Assembly: GCA_017630155.1 (NCBI GenBank)
Contig: JAGBVU010000003.1
Span: 1-64,000, forward strand
From: Bacteroidales bacterium
GTDB taxonomy: Bacteria > Bacteroidota > Bacteroidia > Bacteroidales > UBA932
Direction of reading: 5' to 3'
Length of the DNA stretch: 64,000 nt
The notes beneath the pieces are model-generated. The model made no database searches and was not told the DNA's origin. It was given only the letters and a program-made list of their open reading frames with translations. Shown piece after piece: positions 1-7,699 of this stretch. Positions within the stretch are counted from its first letter, which is position 1. Each line of letters begins with the position of its first letter. A program made the position numbers and the translations under genes.

Positions 1-227
1 ATCGTCTATACGAACTCTACTGCAAATATGAAGATATAGAAGATCTCTCAAAGGTCGTCACTATTGATGATATTGCTGCCAAAGGTTATGACTTATCTCC
101 AAACAAATATGTGAATTATTACAAGGAAGAGATAAGGCCATACGCTGAAGTCCTTGCTGAATTCAAGGCAGCATACGACGAGGTATTGAAACGAGAAGCT
201 GAATTCAAAAAACTGATCAACGCCTAA
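1..227 (+). CDS. Type I restriction-modification methyltransferase subunit, C-terminal end (partial)
   Basis: The gene is cut by the window edge. The reading frame starting at base 3 gives 74 residues and ends at TAA 225-227. The stretch DIAAKGYDLSPNKYV followed by a Glu/Lys-rich helix is the usual C-terminal signature of HsdM (N6-adenine methyltransferase) proteins, where a 'Y-[ND]-L-[NS]' motif precedes a charged helix. Only 3 bases separate it from the next ATG, so it is very probably cotranscribed with the complete hsdM that follows. The downstream HsdM has its own C-terminal equivalent (NDNKLNINLY), so this is a second M-type gene and not a piece of the same one. Its catalytic motifs lie outside the window, so activity cannot be judged. 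Confidence 0.75.
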   Translation, partial: RLYELYCKYEDIEDLSKVVTIDDIAAKGYDLSPNKYVNYYKEEIRPYAEVLAEFKAAYDEVLKREAEFKKLINA

Positions 228-230
228 CTT

Positions 231-1775
231 ATGGAATATAAATATAGAACACCAGACCAGCCAATCTCATTGGATGAGCTCAAATCATTCCTCTGGGGCG
301 CAGCAACTCGTCTTCGTGGACAGATTGATGCTTCTGGTTATAAAGAATATATCTTCCCTCTCCTGTTCTTCAAACGCATCTCGGATGTTTACGATGAGCA
401 ATTCTCCGGTTTCCTTGCCGAAGGCGGTGCTGAATATGCAGGAATGCAAGCAGAAGAACTTGCAATCCGCATTCCTGATGGCGCACATTGGAACGATGTG
501 CGGGAAGTAACTGAGAATGTTGGCCAGAGATTAGTTGAAGCATTTATAGCTATTGAGCAAGCAAATCCTGGTGAAGAAGCCGATGGCCGTATAATCGGTG
601 GATTGGACGGAATCTTTGGTCCAAAGGATGGTTGGACGAATAAGGCAAAGATGCCTGACCACATCATCACCTCACTGATTGAGGATTTCTCGCGATACAA
701 TCTTTCTCTTGCGGCATGTCCTGCTGACGAAATGGGCCAGGCATACGAATACCTTGTCGGTAAGTTTGCAGACGATGCTGGCAACACCGCTCAGGAATTC
801 TATACAAACCGAACAGTGGTAGATCTTATGGCTGAAATTCTTCAGCCAAAATCAGGTGAAAGCATTTACGATCCAACTTGCGGATCCGGTGGTATGCTTG
901 TTAAGTGTCTTGATTTCCTTCGTAAGAAAGGAGAGCCTTGGCAAGGAGTTAAGGTTTTTGGCCAGGAGATTAATGCCCTAACAAGTGCTATTGCGCGTAT
1001 GAATCTTTATCTCAATGGAGTTGAAGACTTCTCTATCGTACGTGAGGATACATTAGCGCATCCAGCATTTATTGATGGTAGTAAGTTAAGAAAATTTGAT
1101 GTCGTTCTTGCGAATCCACCATACTCTATTAAGACCTGGAATCGCGAAGCATTCATGAATGACAAGTGGGGACGAAATTTCTTAGGAACACCACCACAAA
1201 AATGTGCTGACTACGCATTCTTTCAGCACATCTTATGCTCAATGAATAATACCAATGGCAGATGTGCGATACTATTCCCACATGGCATTTTAGGTAGAAA
1301 TATTGAACAGGAAGTTAGAGCTAATCTTATTGATGCTGATTTAATTGATGCTATAATTGGCATTGGAGATAACCTATTTTTCAATTCTGCTATGCCCGCT
1401 TGTATCGTTATTTGTCAAACAAATAAAGATCGGCATAAGAAAGGTAAAATTTTGTTCATAAATGCAAAACATTTAGTTACCAGAAAGAATTCTGAAAGTT
1501 ATCTAGAAGAGAGTCATATTAGTGAAATAGTAAAACTCTATAATGATTATGCAGATTCAGAAACTGTTGCAAAGGTCGTTTCTATGACCCAAATACAGCA
1601 GAATGATAATAAACTTAACATTAATTTATATGCTAAGGGCATTTCTGAGGATAGTAATGTATCATGGCACGAATATCCTATCGAAACATTGATATCACGT
1701 GTATATGAGCAATCTAGAATATTACATGAATCAATAAAAGTTCTTTCAGAATCAATTAACCTGTCATCGAAATGA
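231..1775 (+). CDS. hsdM: Type I restriction-modification DNA methyltransferase subunit HsdM
   Basis: HsdM transfers methyl from S-adenosylmethionine to adenine N6 within the sequence chosen by HsdS. The 514-residue length is normal. An N-terminal helical HsdM_N-type region (residues 1-150) is followed by the Rossmann methyltransferase domain with motif I DPTCGSGG at residues 214-221 and the catalytic NPPY at residues 295-298. The 3' end overlaps the hsdS start by 4 bases (ATGA), a sign of translational coupling. Composition changes inside the gene: the first ~900 bases use balanced codons, while from about base 1240 the sequence turns AT-rich like the following hsdS. This suggests that the specificity-proximal part was exchanged together with hsdS. 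The M-subunit call is secure; the recombination idea is inference. Confidence 0.93.
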   Translation: MEYKYRTPDQPISLDELKSFLWGAATRLRGQIDASGYKEYIFPLLFFKRISDVYDEQFSGFLAEGGAEYAGMQAEELAIRIPDGAHWNDVREVTENVGQRLVEAFIAIEQANPGEEADGRIIGGLDGIFGPKDGWTNKAKMPDHIITSLIEDFSRYNLSLAACPADEMGQAYEYLVGKFADDAGNTAQEFYTNRTVVDLMAEILQPKSGESIYDPTCGSGGMLVKCLDFLRKKGEPWQGVKVFGQEINALTSAIARMNLYLNGVEDFSIVREDTLAHPAFIDGSKLRKFDVVLANPPYSIKTWNREAFMNDKWGRNFLGTPPQKCADYAFFQHILCSMNNTNGRCAILFPHGILGRNIEQEVRANLIDADLIDAIIGIGDNLFFNSAMPACIVICQTNKDRHKKGKILFINAKHLVTRKNSESYLEESHISEIVKLYNDYADSETVAKVVSMTQIQQNDNKLNINLYAKGISEDSNVSWHEYPIETLISRVYEQSRILHESIKVLSESINLSSK

Positions 1776-3415
1776 TTGTAAAACTAAAAGACGTTGTTAA
1801 TAGGGTTAATAACAACATTGACCGATTTACCACAGATATTCTATACTATCTAGGAAAAGGGCATGGAGAGTGCGGCGAACTTGCTATTAGTGAGCATGGT
1901 GATCTCAAAAAAGATGTTGGCACATTAGGCTTTAAATTCCATTTTGGTTTTAAACCTGGAGATACTTTGTTTTTTTCCCGTAGTTTTGCTTTACGCAAAG
2001 CAGGCATGGTAACATATGAAGGTATTTGCTCAGATTCAACATACATATTAAGATCTAAGGATGAGTCTAAATTGCTTTCTAAGTATCTCCCAATTGTTTT
2101 ACAATCAGATGTTTTCTGGGAGTATTGTGATACTCATCATACCGGTGGTGTAAATTTTCTGATAAACTGGAGTACTCTTGCTGATTACGAGTTTGACTTA
2201 CCTTGTTTAGAAGAGCAAAAGAGAATATCTGATAGAATATGGTCTGCATATAACCTAAAGGAGTCTTATAAGAAACTTCTTATAGCTACAGATGAGTTAG
2301 TGAAATCGCAATTTATCGAGATGTTTGGAGATCAGAATACTAATGACAAATGTTGGTCAGAATCATTAGTTAAAGATGAATTTAAGCTATCGATGGGTAA
2401 AACTCCTGCACGTAATAATCCTGAGTGTTGGGATAACGGAAACCATAAATGGGTTTCTATATCAGATATGTCTTCATACGCACGCTATACTAGGGATACT
2501 AGCGAATACATTACAGACTATGCAATAGCCAATTCGGGTATTAACCCTGTGCCTAAAGGAACGATTATAATGAGTTTTAAGCTCTCCATTGGAAGAACCG
2601 CCATTACTTCAGAAGATATATATACTAACGAGGCAATAATGGCATTTGCTGATTTTGATGAGAAGAAATTCAATATCGACTTCCTGCATTTTCTTATTGC
2701 AAACAAGAACTGGCTACTTGGTGCAAAGCAAGCTGTAAAAGGACAAACTCTTAACAAAGAGTCCATCGGAAATGCTAAGATTATTATTCCGCCTATAGAG
2801 ATGCAGGAGCAGTTTGCTAGCATTTACAATCAGTCCGATAAATCAAAATTTACCAGTCTCAAATCGCAATTTATCGAGATGTTCGGAACCCTTGGCAATC
2901 CGAAAGGAAAGATAGAGAGTTTGGGAACACTGTGCAATATACAAAGAGGAGGTTCACCACGTCCAATATCTGAGTATATAACAGATCAAAGCGACGGCTT
3001 AAATTGGATTAAGATTGGTGATACAGATGATTCCATGTATATCACCAAAACAGAGGAAAAAATCAAACCATCTGGCCTTAGGAAAACTAGACAAGTATAC
3101 GCAGGAGACCTTTTGCTCTCAAACTCAATGAGTTTCGGTAGACCGTATATTTTAAAAATTGATGGTTGCATACATGATGGTTGGCTTGTTTTACATATTA
3201 ATGATGCAACGAAGCTGTCATCAATATACTTATGCTCATATCTCAGCCAGCAGGGTACTTATTCTGAAATGGCAAAGTTAGCTGCTGGTGGAGTAGTTCA
3301 GAATCTTAATAGCAACATAATAAAACAGCTCGCTGTCATTGTTCCTAATATGGAGGAACAAACTAAGTATATTCAGATTCTCGAACAGGCCGATAAATCA
3401 AAATATATCAACTAG
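1772..3415 (+). CDS. hsdS: Type I restriction-modification specificity subunit HsdS with three target-recognition-like segments
   Basis: HsdS selects the DNA target for the methyltransferase and nuclease complex. At 547 residues it is well above the usual ~400. The reading is three recognition segments and not the normal two: about residues 1-150, 188-345 and 374-530. Each is followed by a hydrophobic plus coiled-coil spacer (for example PCLEEQKRISDRI, PPIEMQEQFASI, PNMEEQTKYIQIL). The motif KSQFIEMFG occurs at residue 178 and again at 364, encoded by nearly identical DNA. DKSK occurs after spacers 2 and 3, again with near-identical DNA. The gene overlaps hsdM by 4 bases and precedes hsdR by 19. 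It is AT-rich compared with hsdR. The family is certain; the three-segment parsing is my inference from motif periodicity. Confidence 0.9.
   Translation: MIVKLKDVVNRVNNNIDRFTTDILYYLGKGHGECGELAISEHGDLKKDVGTLGFKFHFGFKPGDTLFFSRSFALRKAGMVTYEGICSDSTYILRSKDESKLLSKYLPIVLQSDVFWEYCDTHHTGGVNFLINWSTLADYEFDLPCLEEQKRISDRIWSAYNLKESYKKLLIATDELVKSQFIEMFGDQNTNDKCWSESLVKDEFKLSMGKTPARNNPECWDNGNHKWVSISDMSSYARYTRDTSEYITDYAIANSGINPVPKGTIIMSFKLSIGRTAITSEDIYTNEAIMAFADFDEKKFNIDFLHFLIANKNWLLGAKQAVKGQTLNKESIGNAKIIIPPIEMQEQFASIYNQSDKSKFTSLKSQFIEMFGTLGNPKGKIESLGTLCNIQRGGSPRPISEYITDQSDGLNWIKIGDTDDSMYITKTEEKIKPSGLRKTRQVYAGDLLLSNSMSFGRPYILKIDGCIHDGWLVLHINDATKLSSIYLCSYLSQQGTYSEMAKLAAGGVVQNLNSNIIKQLAVIVPNMEEQTKYIQILEQADKSKYIN
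2303..2329 (+). repeat. Direct repeat in hsdS, copy 1 (encodes KSQFIEMFG)
   Basis: A 27-base stretch matches 2861-2887 with a single mismatch (TTTGGA versus TTCGGA at its end). It sits at the boundary between recognition segments 1 and 2. Near-identity at DNA level, where the flanking segments are unrelated, is the substrate expected for homologous exchange of recognition domains. Confidence 0.9.
2861..2887 (+). repeat. Direct repeat in hsdS, copy 2 (encodes KSQFIEMFG)
   Basis: Second copy of the 27-base repeat, at the boundary between recognition segments 2 and 3. It lies 558 bases downstream of copy 1, an exact multiple of three, so deletion or duplication of the intervening segment would keep the reading frame. 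Confidence 0.9.
3390..3407 (+). repeat. Direct repeat in hsdS (encodes DKSK), mate at 2835-2852
   Basis: The 18 bases CCGATAAATCAAAATATA match CCGATAAATCAAAATTTA at 2835-2852 with one mismatch. The copies close recognition segments 2 and 3 respectively; the spacing of 555 bases is in frame. The last copy runs almost into the stop codon of hsdS. Confidence 0.85.
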
Positions 3416-3434
3416 AAATAAAACATAACACTAT

Positions 3435-6368
3435 ATGACACACTTTAACGAAGAGAATACAGTAGAGCAGATGCTTATTTCCGCTGCAGAGAAATGCGGA
3501 TGGTCATACATTGAGCCACACAACGTACCAAGACTTCCTGATGAAGTACTTGTCGTAGAGTGGCTTATGGAGGCATTGCTCGCCCTGAATCCAATAACAC
3601 CCGATCAGGCAGAACAGGTAATCTATAAACTTCGCGCATGTATCACTTCTGGCGGTGTATCTGATGAACTCGTTACTGCGAACGATAGATTCCGCAGATT
3701 ACTTTTCGAGGAGAACTCATACCCATTCGGAGACAATGGTGATAACATCAACATTAAGTTCTTTAGCGACGATTCGAAGGTATATAAGAATCGTTATGTT
3801 GTCACTAATCAGTGGGAATACCCAAGAAAGAGTAAAGAAGGTGGCAAACGATTGGACTTAGTGTATGTCATAAATGGTATACCTATGGTCATTGGAGAAG
3901 CCAAGACTCCTGTAAAGTCTTCTGTAACATGGGCTGATGGAGCTAGCGATATACTTCACTATCAAAAGAGCATCCCAGAAATGTTCGTGTCAAATATCCT
4001 TACTTTCGCTAGTGAGGGTAAAGATCTTCAGTATGCCGGTATCGGTTGTCCAATTGATAAATGGGGCCCTTGGTATGCAGACGAAGACCGTAAGAAAGGT
4101 ACTCTTGAAGAAGTTGAGCACAACTACCTTTCATTAATGAATCCAGAAAGGTTGCTTGATATATATAGATTCTATACTGTATTCACAGGTACTTCAAGTG
4201 GAAGAAAGATAAAGATTGTATGTAGATATCAGCAGTATCTAGGTGGTGAAGCCATTGTTCAACGTGTACTTAATACATATCAAAACGGAAAGGGACCACG
4301 TAAAGGTCTTATATGGCATTTCCAGGGCTCTGGCAAGTCGTGGCTGATGGTATTTGCAGCCCAGAAGCTTCGTCGTCAGGAATGTCTCAAGGCTCCAACT
4401 GTCGTAATTGTAGACGATCGTATCGACCTTGAAGATCAGATTACAGGAGACTTTACACGTGCTGAGATTCCTAACGTGGATAGCATCAGCTCAAAGCAGG
4501 AACTTGAAGACAAAATACATCAGCGTAAGATTCTGATTACAACCATCTTTAAGTTCGGAGATTTGGCTGATGGAGAGGTTATTGATGAAAGAGACAACAT
4601 CATTCTCCTTATGGACGAGGCACATCGTACGCAGGAAGGTGATCTCGGTAAAAAGATGCGCACAGCACTGCCAAAAGCATTCTTCTTTGGATTGACAGGT
4701 ACACCAATCAATCGTAACGACAAAAACACCTTCGCTTGCTTCGGTGCAGAGGAAGACGAATATGGTTATATCTCAAAATATACATTCCAGAACTCCGTAG
4801 CCGATGGAGCTACTCTTGAGTTGAACTTCAAGACAGTCCCTGTTGAAATGCACATGGACGAAGCAAAGCTTCAAGAGGAGTTTGATGCACTTACCGATCA
4901 TATTAGCGAGGAGGATAAAAATGAACTCGTTCGCAGAACGGGAGTAGAAGCATTCTTTACTGCAGATAAGCGTATCAACGACGTATGTAAATATATCGTC
5001 AACCATTTCCGTGAATACATTGAGCCAACTGGCATGAAGGCTCAGGTTGTTGTTTATAACCGCGAGTGTTGTGTCAAATACAAAAAGGCCCTTGATGCAC
5101 TTCTTGGAACTGATGACCAGACAACCATCGTTATGCACACAGCCGGTGATAAGGCGGATGATTATAAGGCATATAAGAGGACACGCGATGAGGAGAAGAA
5201 ACTCCTTGATCAGTTCCGTGATCCTCTATCTCCTCTAAAGTTTGTCATCGTAACCAGCAAACTCCTTACTGGATTTGATGCACCGATTCTCCAGTGTATG
5301 TACCTTGATAAACCAATGAAGAACCACACTCTTCTCCAGGCCATCTGTCGTACAAACAGAACATACAACGAGAATAAAAAATGTGGTCTCATCGTAGACT
5401 TTGTGGGAGTCTTTGAAGACGTGGCAAAAAGCCTTGCATTTGATGAGGAAAGCGTTAAGACTATCATCAAGAATCAAGATGAAATCAAGGCATTGATCCC
5501 AACCTTTATGCAGGAGTGTATTGACTTCTTCCCAGGTGTAGACCGTACAATTGGAGGATGGGAAGGCTTGAGTGCTGCTCAGCAATGTCTCAAGGATGAA
5601 GGAATAAAGACAAACTTTGCAAGACACTTTTCAAGGCTTAGTAAGGCTTGGGAAATACTCTCACCAGACAACTTCCTATCGGAGTTCCAGCAGGACTATA
5701 CTTGGCTTGCTCAGGTGTATCAGAGTGTTCGTCCGGTCAGTGGTGGCAACCTAATATGGACCCTTCTCGGTGCGAAGACCATTGAGATAATTCATAGCAA
5801 CATCGACTCAATTGACATAGGAATTCCGCTTGAAGACCTTGTAGTAGATGCCGGCATTATTGATTCAATACTTGAGGATGAGAAGAAAATCCAGAAGAAG
5901 ATTGTCGAGGTAGAAAAGATGCTTCGACTCAGACTTGGTGAGCATAAAAGCAATCCTAACTACAAGAAGTTTGCGGAAAAGCTTGATGAACTCCGTGAAA
6001 GGATGGAGCAGAATCTGATTTCTAGCATAGACTTCCTCAAGCAGCTTCTTGAAATGGCTAAGGAACTCCTTGAAGAAGAAAAGAAGGTAGAACAGCCACT
6101 GGATAAACGTGCCCAGGCTCGTGCTGCTCTTACAGATCTCTTCCAGAGCATCAAGACAGATGAGACTCCTATCATTGTTGAACAGGTGGTGAACGACATT
6201 GACAACGAAGTAGTCAACATCATCCGCCAGTTCAACGATGCATTTCAGAGTGTAACAGCACGCCGTGAAATCAAGAAGAAACTCCGTTCAATCCTCTGGA
6301 TCAAGTATCAGATTAAGGATAACGATGTATTCGAGAGAGCATATCAGTATATTGAGCAATATTACTAA
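3435..6368 (+). CDS. hsdR: Type I restriction enzyme endonuclease/translocase subunit HsdR
   Basis: HsdR is the ATP-driven translocase and nuclease of the type I complex. It pulls unmodified DNA toward the complex and cuts at a distance. The 977 residues show the PD-(D/E)xK nuclease motif (LDLV near residue 140, GEAK near 154), a Walker A-type QGSGKSW near residue 297, the DEAH box (MDEAHR) near 393 and motif III LTGTPIN shortly after. Helicase domain 2 with TGFDAP and CRTNR follows, and then a long charged helical C-terminus typical of the subunit that docks on M2S. No frameshift or missing catalytic residue is visible, so restriction should be functional. The gene follows hsdS by 19 bases in one operon. 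Confidence 0.95.
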   Translation: MTHFNEENTVEQMLISAAEKCGWSYIEPHNVPRLPDEVLVVEWLMEALLALNPITPDQAEQVIYKLRACITSGGVSDELVTANDRFRRLLFEENSYPFGDNGDNINIKFFSDDSKVYKNRYVVTNQWEYPRKSKEGGKRLDLVYVINGIPMVIGEAKTPVKSSVTWADGASDILHYQKSIPEMFVSNILTFASEGKDLQYAGIGCPIDKWGPWYADEDRKKGTLEEVEHNYLSLMNPERLLDIYRFYTVFTGTSSGRKIKIVCRYQQYLGGEAIVQRVLNTYQNGKGPRKGLIWHFQGSGKSWLMVFAAQKLRRQECLKAPTVVIVDDRIDLEDQITGDFTRAEIPNVDSISSKQELEDKIHQRKILITTIFKFGDLADGEVIDERDNIILLMDEAHRTQEGDLGKKMRTALPKAFFFGLTGTPINRNDKNTFACFGAEEDEYGYISKYTFQNSVADGATLELNFKTVPVEMHMDEAKLQEEFDALTDHISEEDKNELVRRTGVEAFFTADKRINDVCKYIVNHFREYIEPTGMKAQVVVYNRECCVKYKKALDALLGTDDQTTIVMHTAGDKADDYKAYKRTRDEEKKLLDQFRDPLSPLKFVIVTSKLLTGFDAPILQCMYLDKPMKNHTLLQAICRTNRTYNENKKCGLIVDFVGVFEDVAKSLAFDEESVKTIIKNQDEIKALIPTFMQECIDFFPGVDRTIGGWEGLSAAQQCLKDEGIKTNFARHFSRLSKAWEILSPDNFLSEFQQDYTWLAQVYQSVRPVSGGNLIWTLLGAKTIEIIHSNIDSIDIGIPLEDLVVDAGIIDSILEDEKKIQKKIVEVEKMLRLRLGEHKSNPNYKKFAEKLDELRERMEQNLISSIDFLKQLLEMAKELLEEEKKVEQPLDKRAQARAALTDLFQSIKTDETPIIVEQVVNDIDNEVVNIIRQFNDAFQSVTARREIKKKLRSILWIKYQIKDNDVFERAYQYIEQYY

Positions 6369-6371
6369 AAC

Positions 6372-6509
6372 ATGGCCAAAAAAGATATACAATATTACGT
6401 CACCTGCTTTAAAAATCTAAATCGCAGTAAGAAAGCAGGACAAGTGGCTCCACACAAAGTGGTGTTACTTCTTGCCGTAATAGAACTTATCGAAAAAGGC
6501 ATTCTATGA
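6372..6509 (+). pseudogene. Truncated HNH-endonuclease-like gene, N-terminal 45 codons
   Basis: ATG at 6372 is 3 bases after the hsdR stop. It encodes MAKKDIQYYVTCFKNLNRSK and then a segment with APHKVVLLLAVIELIEKG. This 'YxxxFxxLNRxK...APHKxVLLLAxIxLIExG' opening is characteristic of the N-terminal domain of restriction-associated HNH endonuclease proteins, normally around 250-300 residues. The frame closes with TGA at 6507-6509, exactly where the sequence switches to a copy of the toxin-antitoxin module (from 6495). No continuation of the nuclease gene is seen downstream in the window. It is therefore a broken member of the restriction operon. Family assignment rests on the 45 visible residues only. 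Confidence 0.6.
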
Positions 6510-6660
6510 AATGAGAAAAATGGCTGCAGAAAATGGAACAGCTGGAATGAGCCTGGATGAGATTAATGAGGAGATAAGATTGGTAAGAAGGGGAGAGTAG
6601 GAGACCTTTAAAGAATAAGTAATAGAATAATTCATGCAGCAGATACCTGCCTTGGAAATT
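6495..6660 (+). pseudogene. Remnant of a duplicated RelB-like/PIN toxin-antitoxin module (toxin deleted)
   Basis: Bases 6495-6600 match the 3' end of the intact antitoxin gene (7097-7202) at about 95 percent (5 differences in 106 by eye), reading KAFYEMRKMAAENGTAGMS and so on to a stop at 6598-6600. Bases 6601-6660 then match 7659-7720, which is the last eight codons of the PIN toxin gene plus its downstream flank. So the copy has lost the start of the antitoxin and nearly all of the toxin. The left junction with the HNH fragment shares the bases AAAGGCATTCT-A, which could have served as microhomology. No product is expected. Confidence 0.8.
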
Positions 6661-6835
6661 AATGTTCGGGAAGGTAAGCAGCGGCAGGGGTGTGGGGAGG
6701 AGGAAACCGTGCTACCCCTCTGGCCGCAGAGGGAGGGGCCCGTCGGCAGCGAGTTATCGCGAAGCGATGACAAAGATGCCGATGGGAGGGATTGTTTCCT
6801 CTCCCACACCCTGAGCTGCGAAGGTTCCCTATAGG
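6661..6835 (+). repeat. Large palindromic repeat element A
   Basis: A GC-rich stretch in an intergenic setting. Its outer arms 6686-6707 and 6794-6812 are near-perfect inverted repeats (GGTGTGGGGAGG... against ...CTCTCCCACACC). Inside are a CCTCTG/CAGAGG hairpin (6717-6732), the block GGGAGGGGCCCG (6731-6742) and GCGAAGCGA (6759-6767). The last two blocks recur in element B at 7755-7766 and 7792-7800. Both elements are followed by AGCTGCGAA. The open frame through this stretch is not treated as a gene because its codons simply follow the palindrome. Confidence 0.75.
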
Positions 6836-6862
6836 TCAATTAGATATTTGATGGCATATGTA

Positions 6863-6892
6863 TTGCAATATGACGTCATTTGTGTATCTTTG
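6863..6892 (+). promoter_or_regulatory. Bacteroidota-type promoter of the antitoxin-toxin operon
   Basis: TTG at 6863-6865 and TATCTTTG at 6885-6892 are separated by 19 bases, matching the Bacteroidota -33/-7 consensus (TTG, 19-21 nt, TAnnTTTG). Transcription would start near 6897-6900, so the antitoxin start at 6909 is used and the in-frame ATG at 6858 would lie upstream of the transcript. Confidence 0.75.
6870..6879. promoter_or_regulatory. Palindromic operator candidate for the antitoxin
   Basis: ATGACGTCAT is a perfect 10-base palindrome lying exactly between the -33 and -7 boxes. RelB/DinJ-type antitoxins have a ribbon-helix-helix N-terminus and repress their own promoter by binding short palindromes, so this placement fits an autoregulatory operator. 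Binding is inferred. Confidence 0.5.
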
Positions 6893-6908
6893 TAAAAATG
6901 ACATAACT

Positions 6909-7202
6909 ATGAGACAGATAGCAACTACCATCAGAATGGATGCAGACTTGAAGGCAGAGTTTGATAAATTATGCGATGAATTTGGCATGAGTGCCAATAC
7001 GGCCTTCAATATATATGTAAAGACAGTTATACGTCAGAGAAGGATTCCTTTCACTATAGAGGCTGACCCTATTGACGAGGTAATGGAGAGAGGTAGAAAG
7101 GCATTCTATGAAATGCGAAAAATGGCTGTAGAAAATGGGACAGCTGGAATGAGCCTGGATGAGATTAATGAGGAGATAAGATTGGCAAGAAGGGGAGAGT
7201 AA
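6909..7202 (+). CDS. RelB/DinJ-family antitoxin
   Basis: A 97-residue protein. The N-terminus MRQIATTIRMDADLKAEFDK with the following FGMSANTAFNIYVKTVIRQ is the ribbon-helix-helix DNA-binding fold of RelB/DinJ antitoxins, and IPFTIE is the usual end of that domain. The C-terminal half (GRKAFYEMRKMAVENG...SLDEINEEIRLAR) is the charged, flexible region expected to wrap the toxin. The start at 6909 is chosen because the -7 box at 6885-6892 places the transcript start after the earlier in-frame ATG. The toxin gene begins one base after the stop. It is expected to neutralise the PIN toxin and repress the operon. Its 3' third is duplicated at 6495-6600. Confidence 0.85.
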   Translation: MRQIATTIRMDADLKAEFDKLCDEFGMSANTAFNIYVKTVIRQRRIPFTIEADPIDEVMERGRKAFYEMRKMAVENGTAGMSLDEINEEIRLARRGE

Positions 7203-7203
7203 T

Positions 7204-7683
7204 ATGAAAATCTATGCAGTTATTGATACTAATGTGATTGTTTCAGCGCTTTTGTCGCGCCACCATGATTCAGCAACAGTCAAGATATTAGATTATCTTT
7301 ATGACAGGGTTATTATTCCAGTCTATAACAATGAAATAATTGAAGAGTACACAGCCGTATTGAGAAGACCCAAGTTTAATTTCTCGGAAGAAATGGTTTG
7401 TGCTACCATTGAAGCAATTAAAGAAGGTGGTGTAGATGCAGGGAGAATTGACTGCAATGTACAGCTTCCCGACCCAAAAGACATAGTTTTCTATGAAGTC
7501 GCTCTTGCAAAAGAAGATTCATTTCTTGTTACTGGCAATACAAAACATTTTCCAAAAAAACCGTTTGTAGTTACCCCTGCAGAAATGCTTCAGATTATCC
7601 AAGAGATGAAGTCGTCTAAGCACCATTTACTTTCTGAGCCTTCTGTGCATTATCGTAAGAGACCTTTAAGGAATAAGCAATAG
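7204..7683 (+). CDS. PIN-domain toxin, putative toxin-antitoxin system component
   Basis: A 159-residue PIN-family ribonuclease-like protein (COG1569 type). Acidic metal-binding positions are visible: D8 in VIDTNVIVSALL, E44/E47 in NNEIIEEY, and D90/D93 in LPDPKD, followed by TGNTKHFP near 110-117. The core ends around residue 140; the final basic segment RKRPLRNKQ runs into the downstream repeat. It is translationally coupled to the RelB-like antitoxin (ATG one base after its stop). The expected activity is metal-dependent cleavage of an RNA, possibly tRNA or rRNA as in other PIN toxins; the target cannot be read from sequence. RelB-like plus PIN is a mixed pairing compared with classic RelBE or VapBC. 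Confidence 0.85.
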   Translation: MKIYAVIDTNVIVSALLSRHHDSATVKILDYLYDRVIIPVYNNEIIEEYTAVLRRPKFNFSEEMVCATIEAIKEGGVDAGRIDCNVQLPDPKDIVFYEVALAKEDSFLVTGNTKHFPKKPFVVTPAEMLQIIQEMKSSKHHLLSEPSVHYRKRPLRNKQ

Positions 7684-7699
7684 AATAATTCACGCTACA

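Noticed and set aside
2303..3407. CRISPR-like repeats in hsdS
   Set aside because: Only two copies each, coding and in frame; they are domain-boundary repeats.
6634..6834. 66-codon frame in the element A region
   Set aside because: Its codons follow a GC-rich palindrome shared with element B; no start context or promoter and no domain.
6858..6908. Earlier in-frame ATG for the antitoxin
   Set aside because: It lies upstream of the -7 box at 6885-6892, so it would not be in the transcript.
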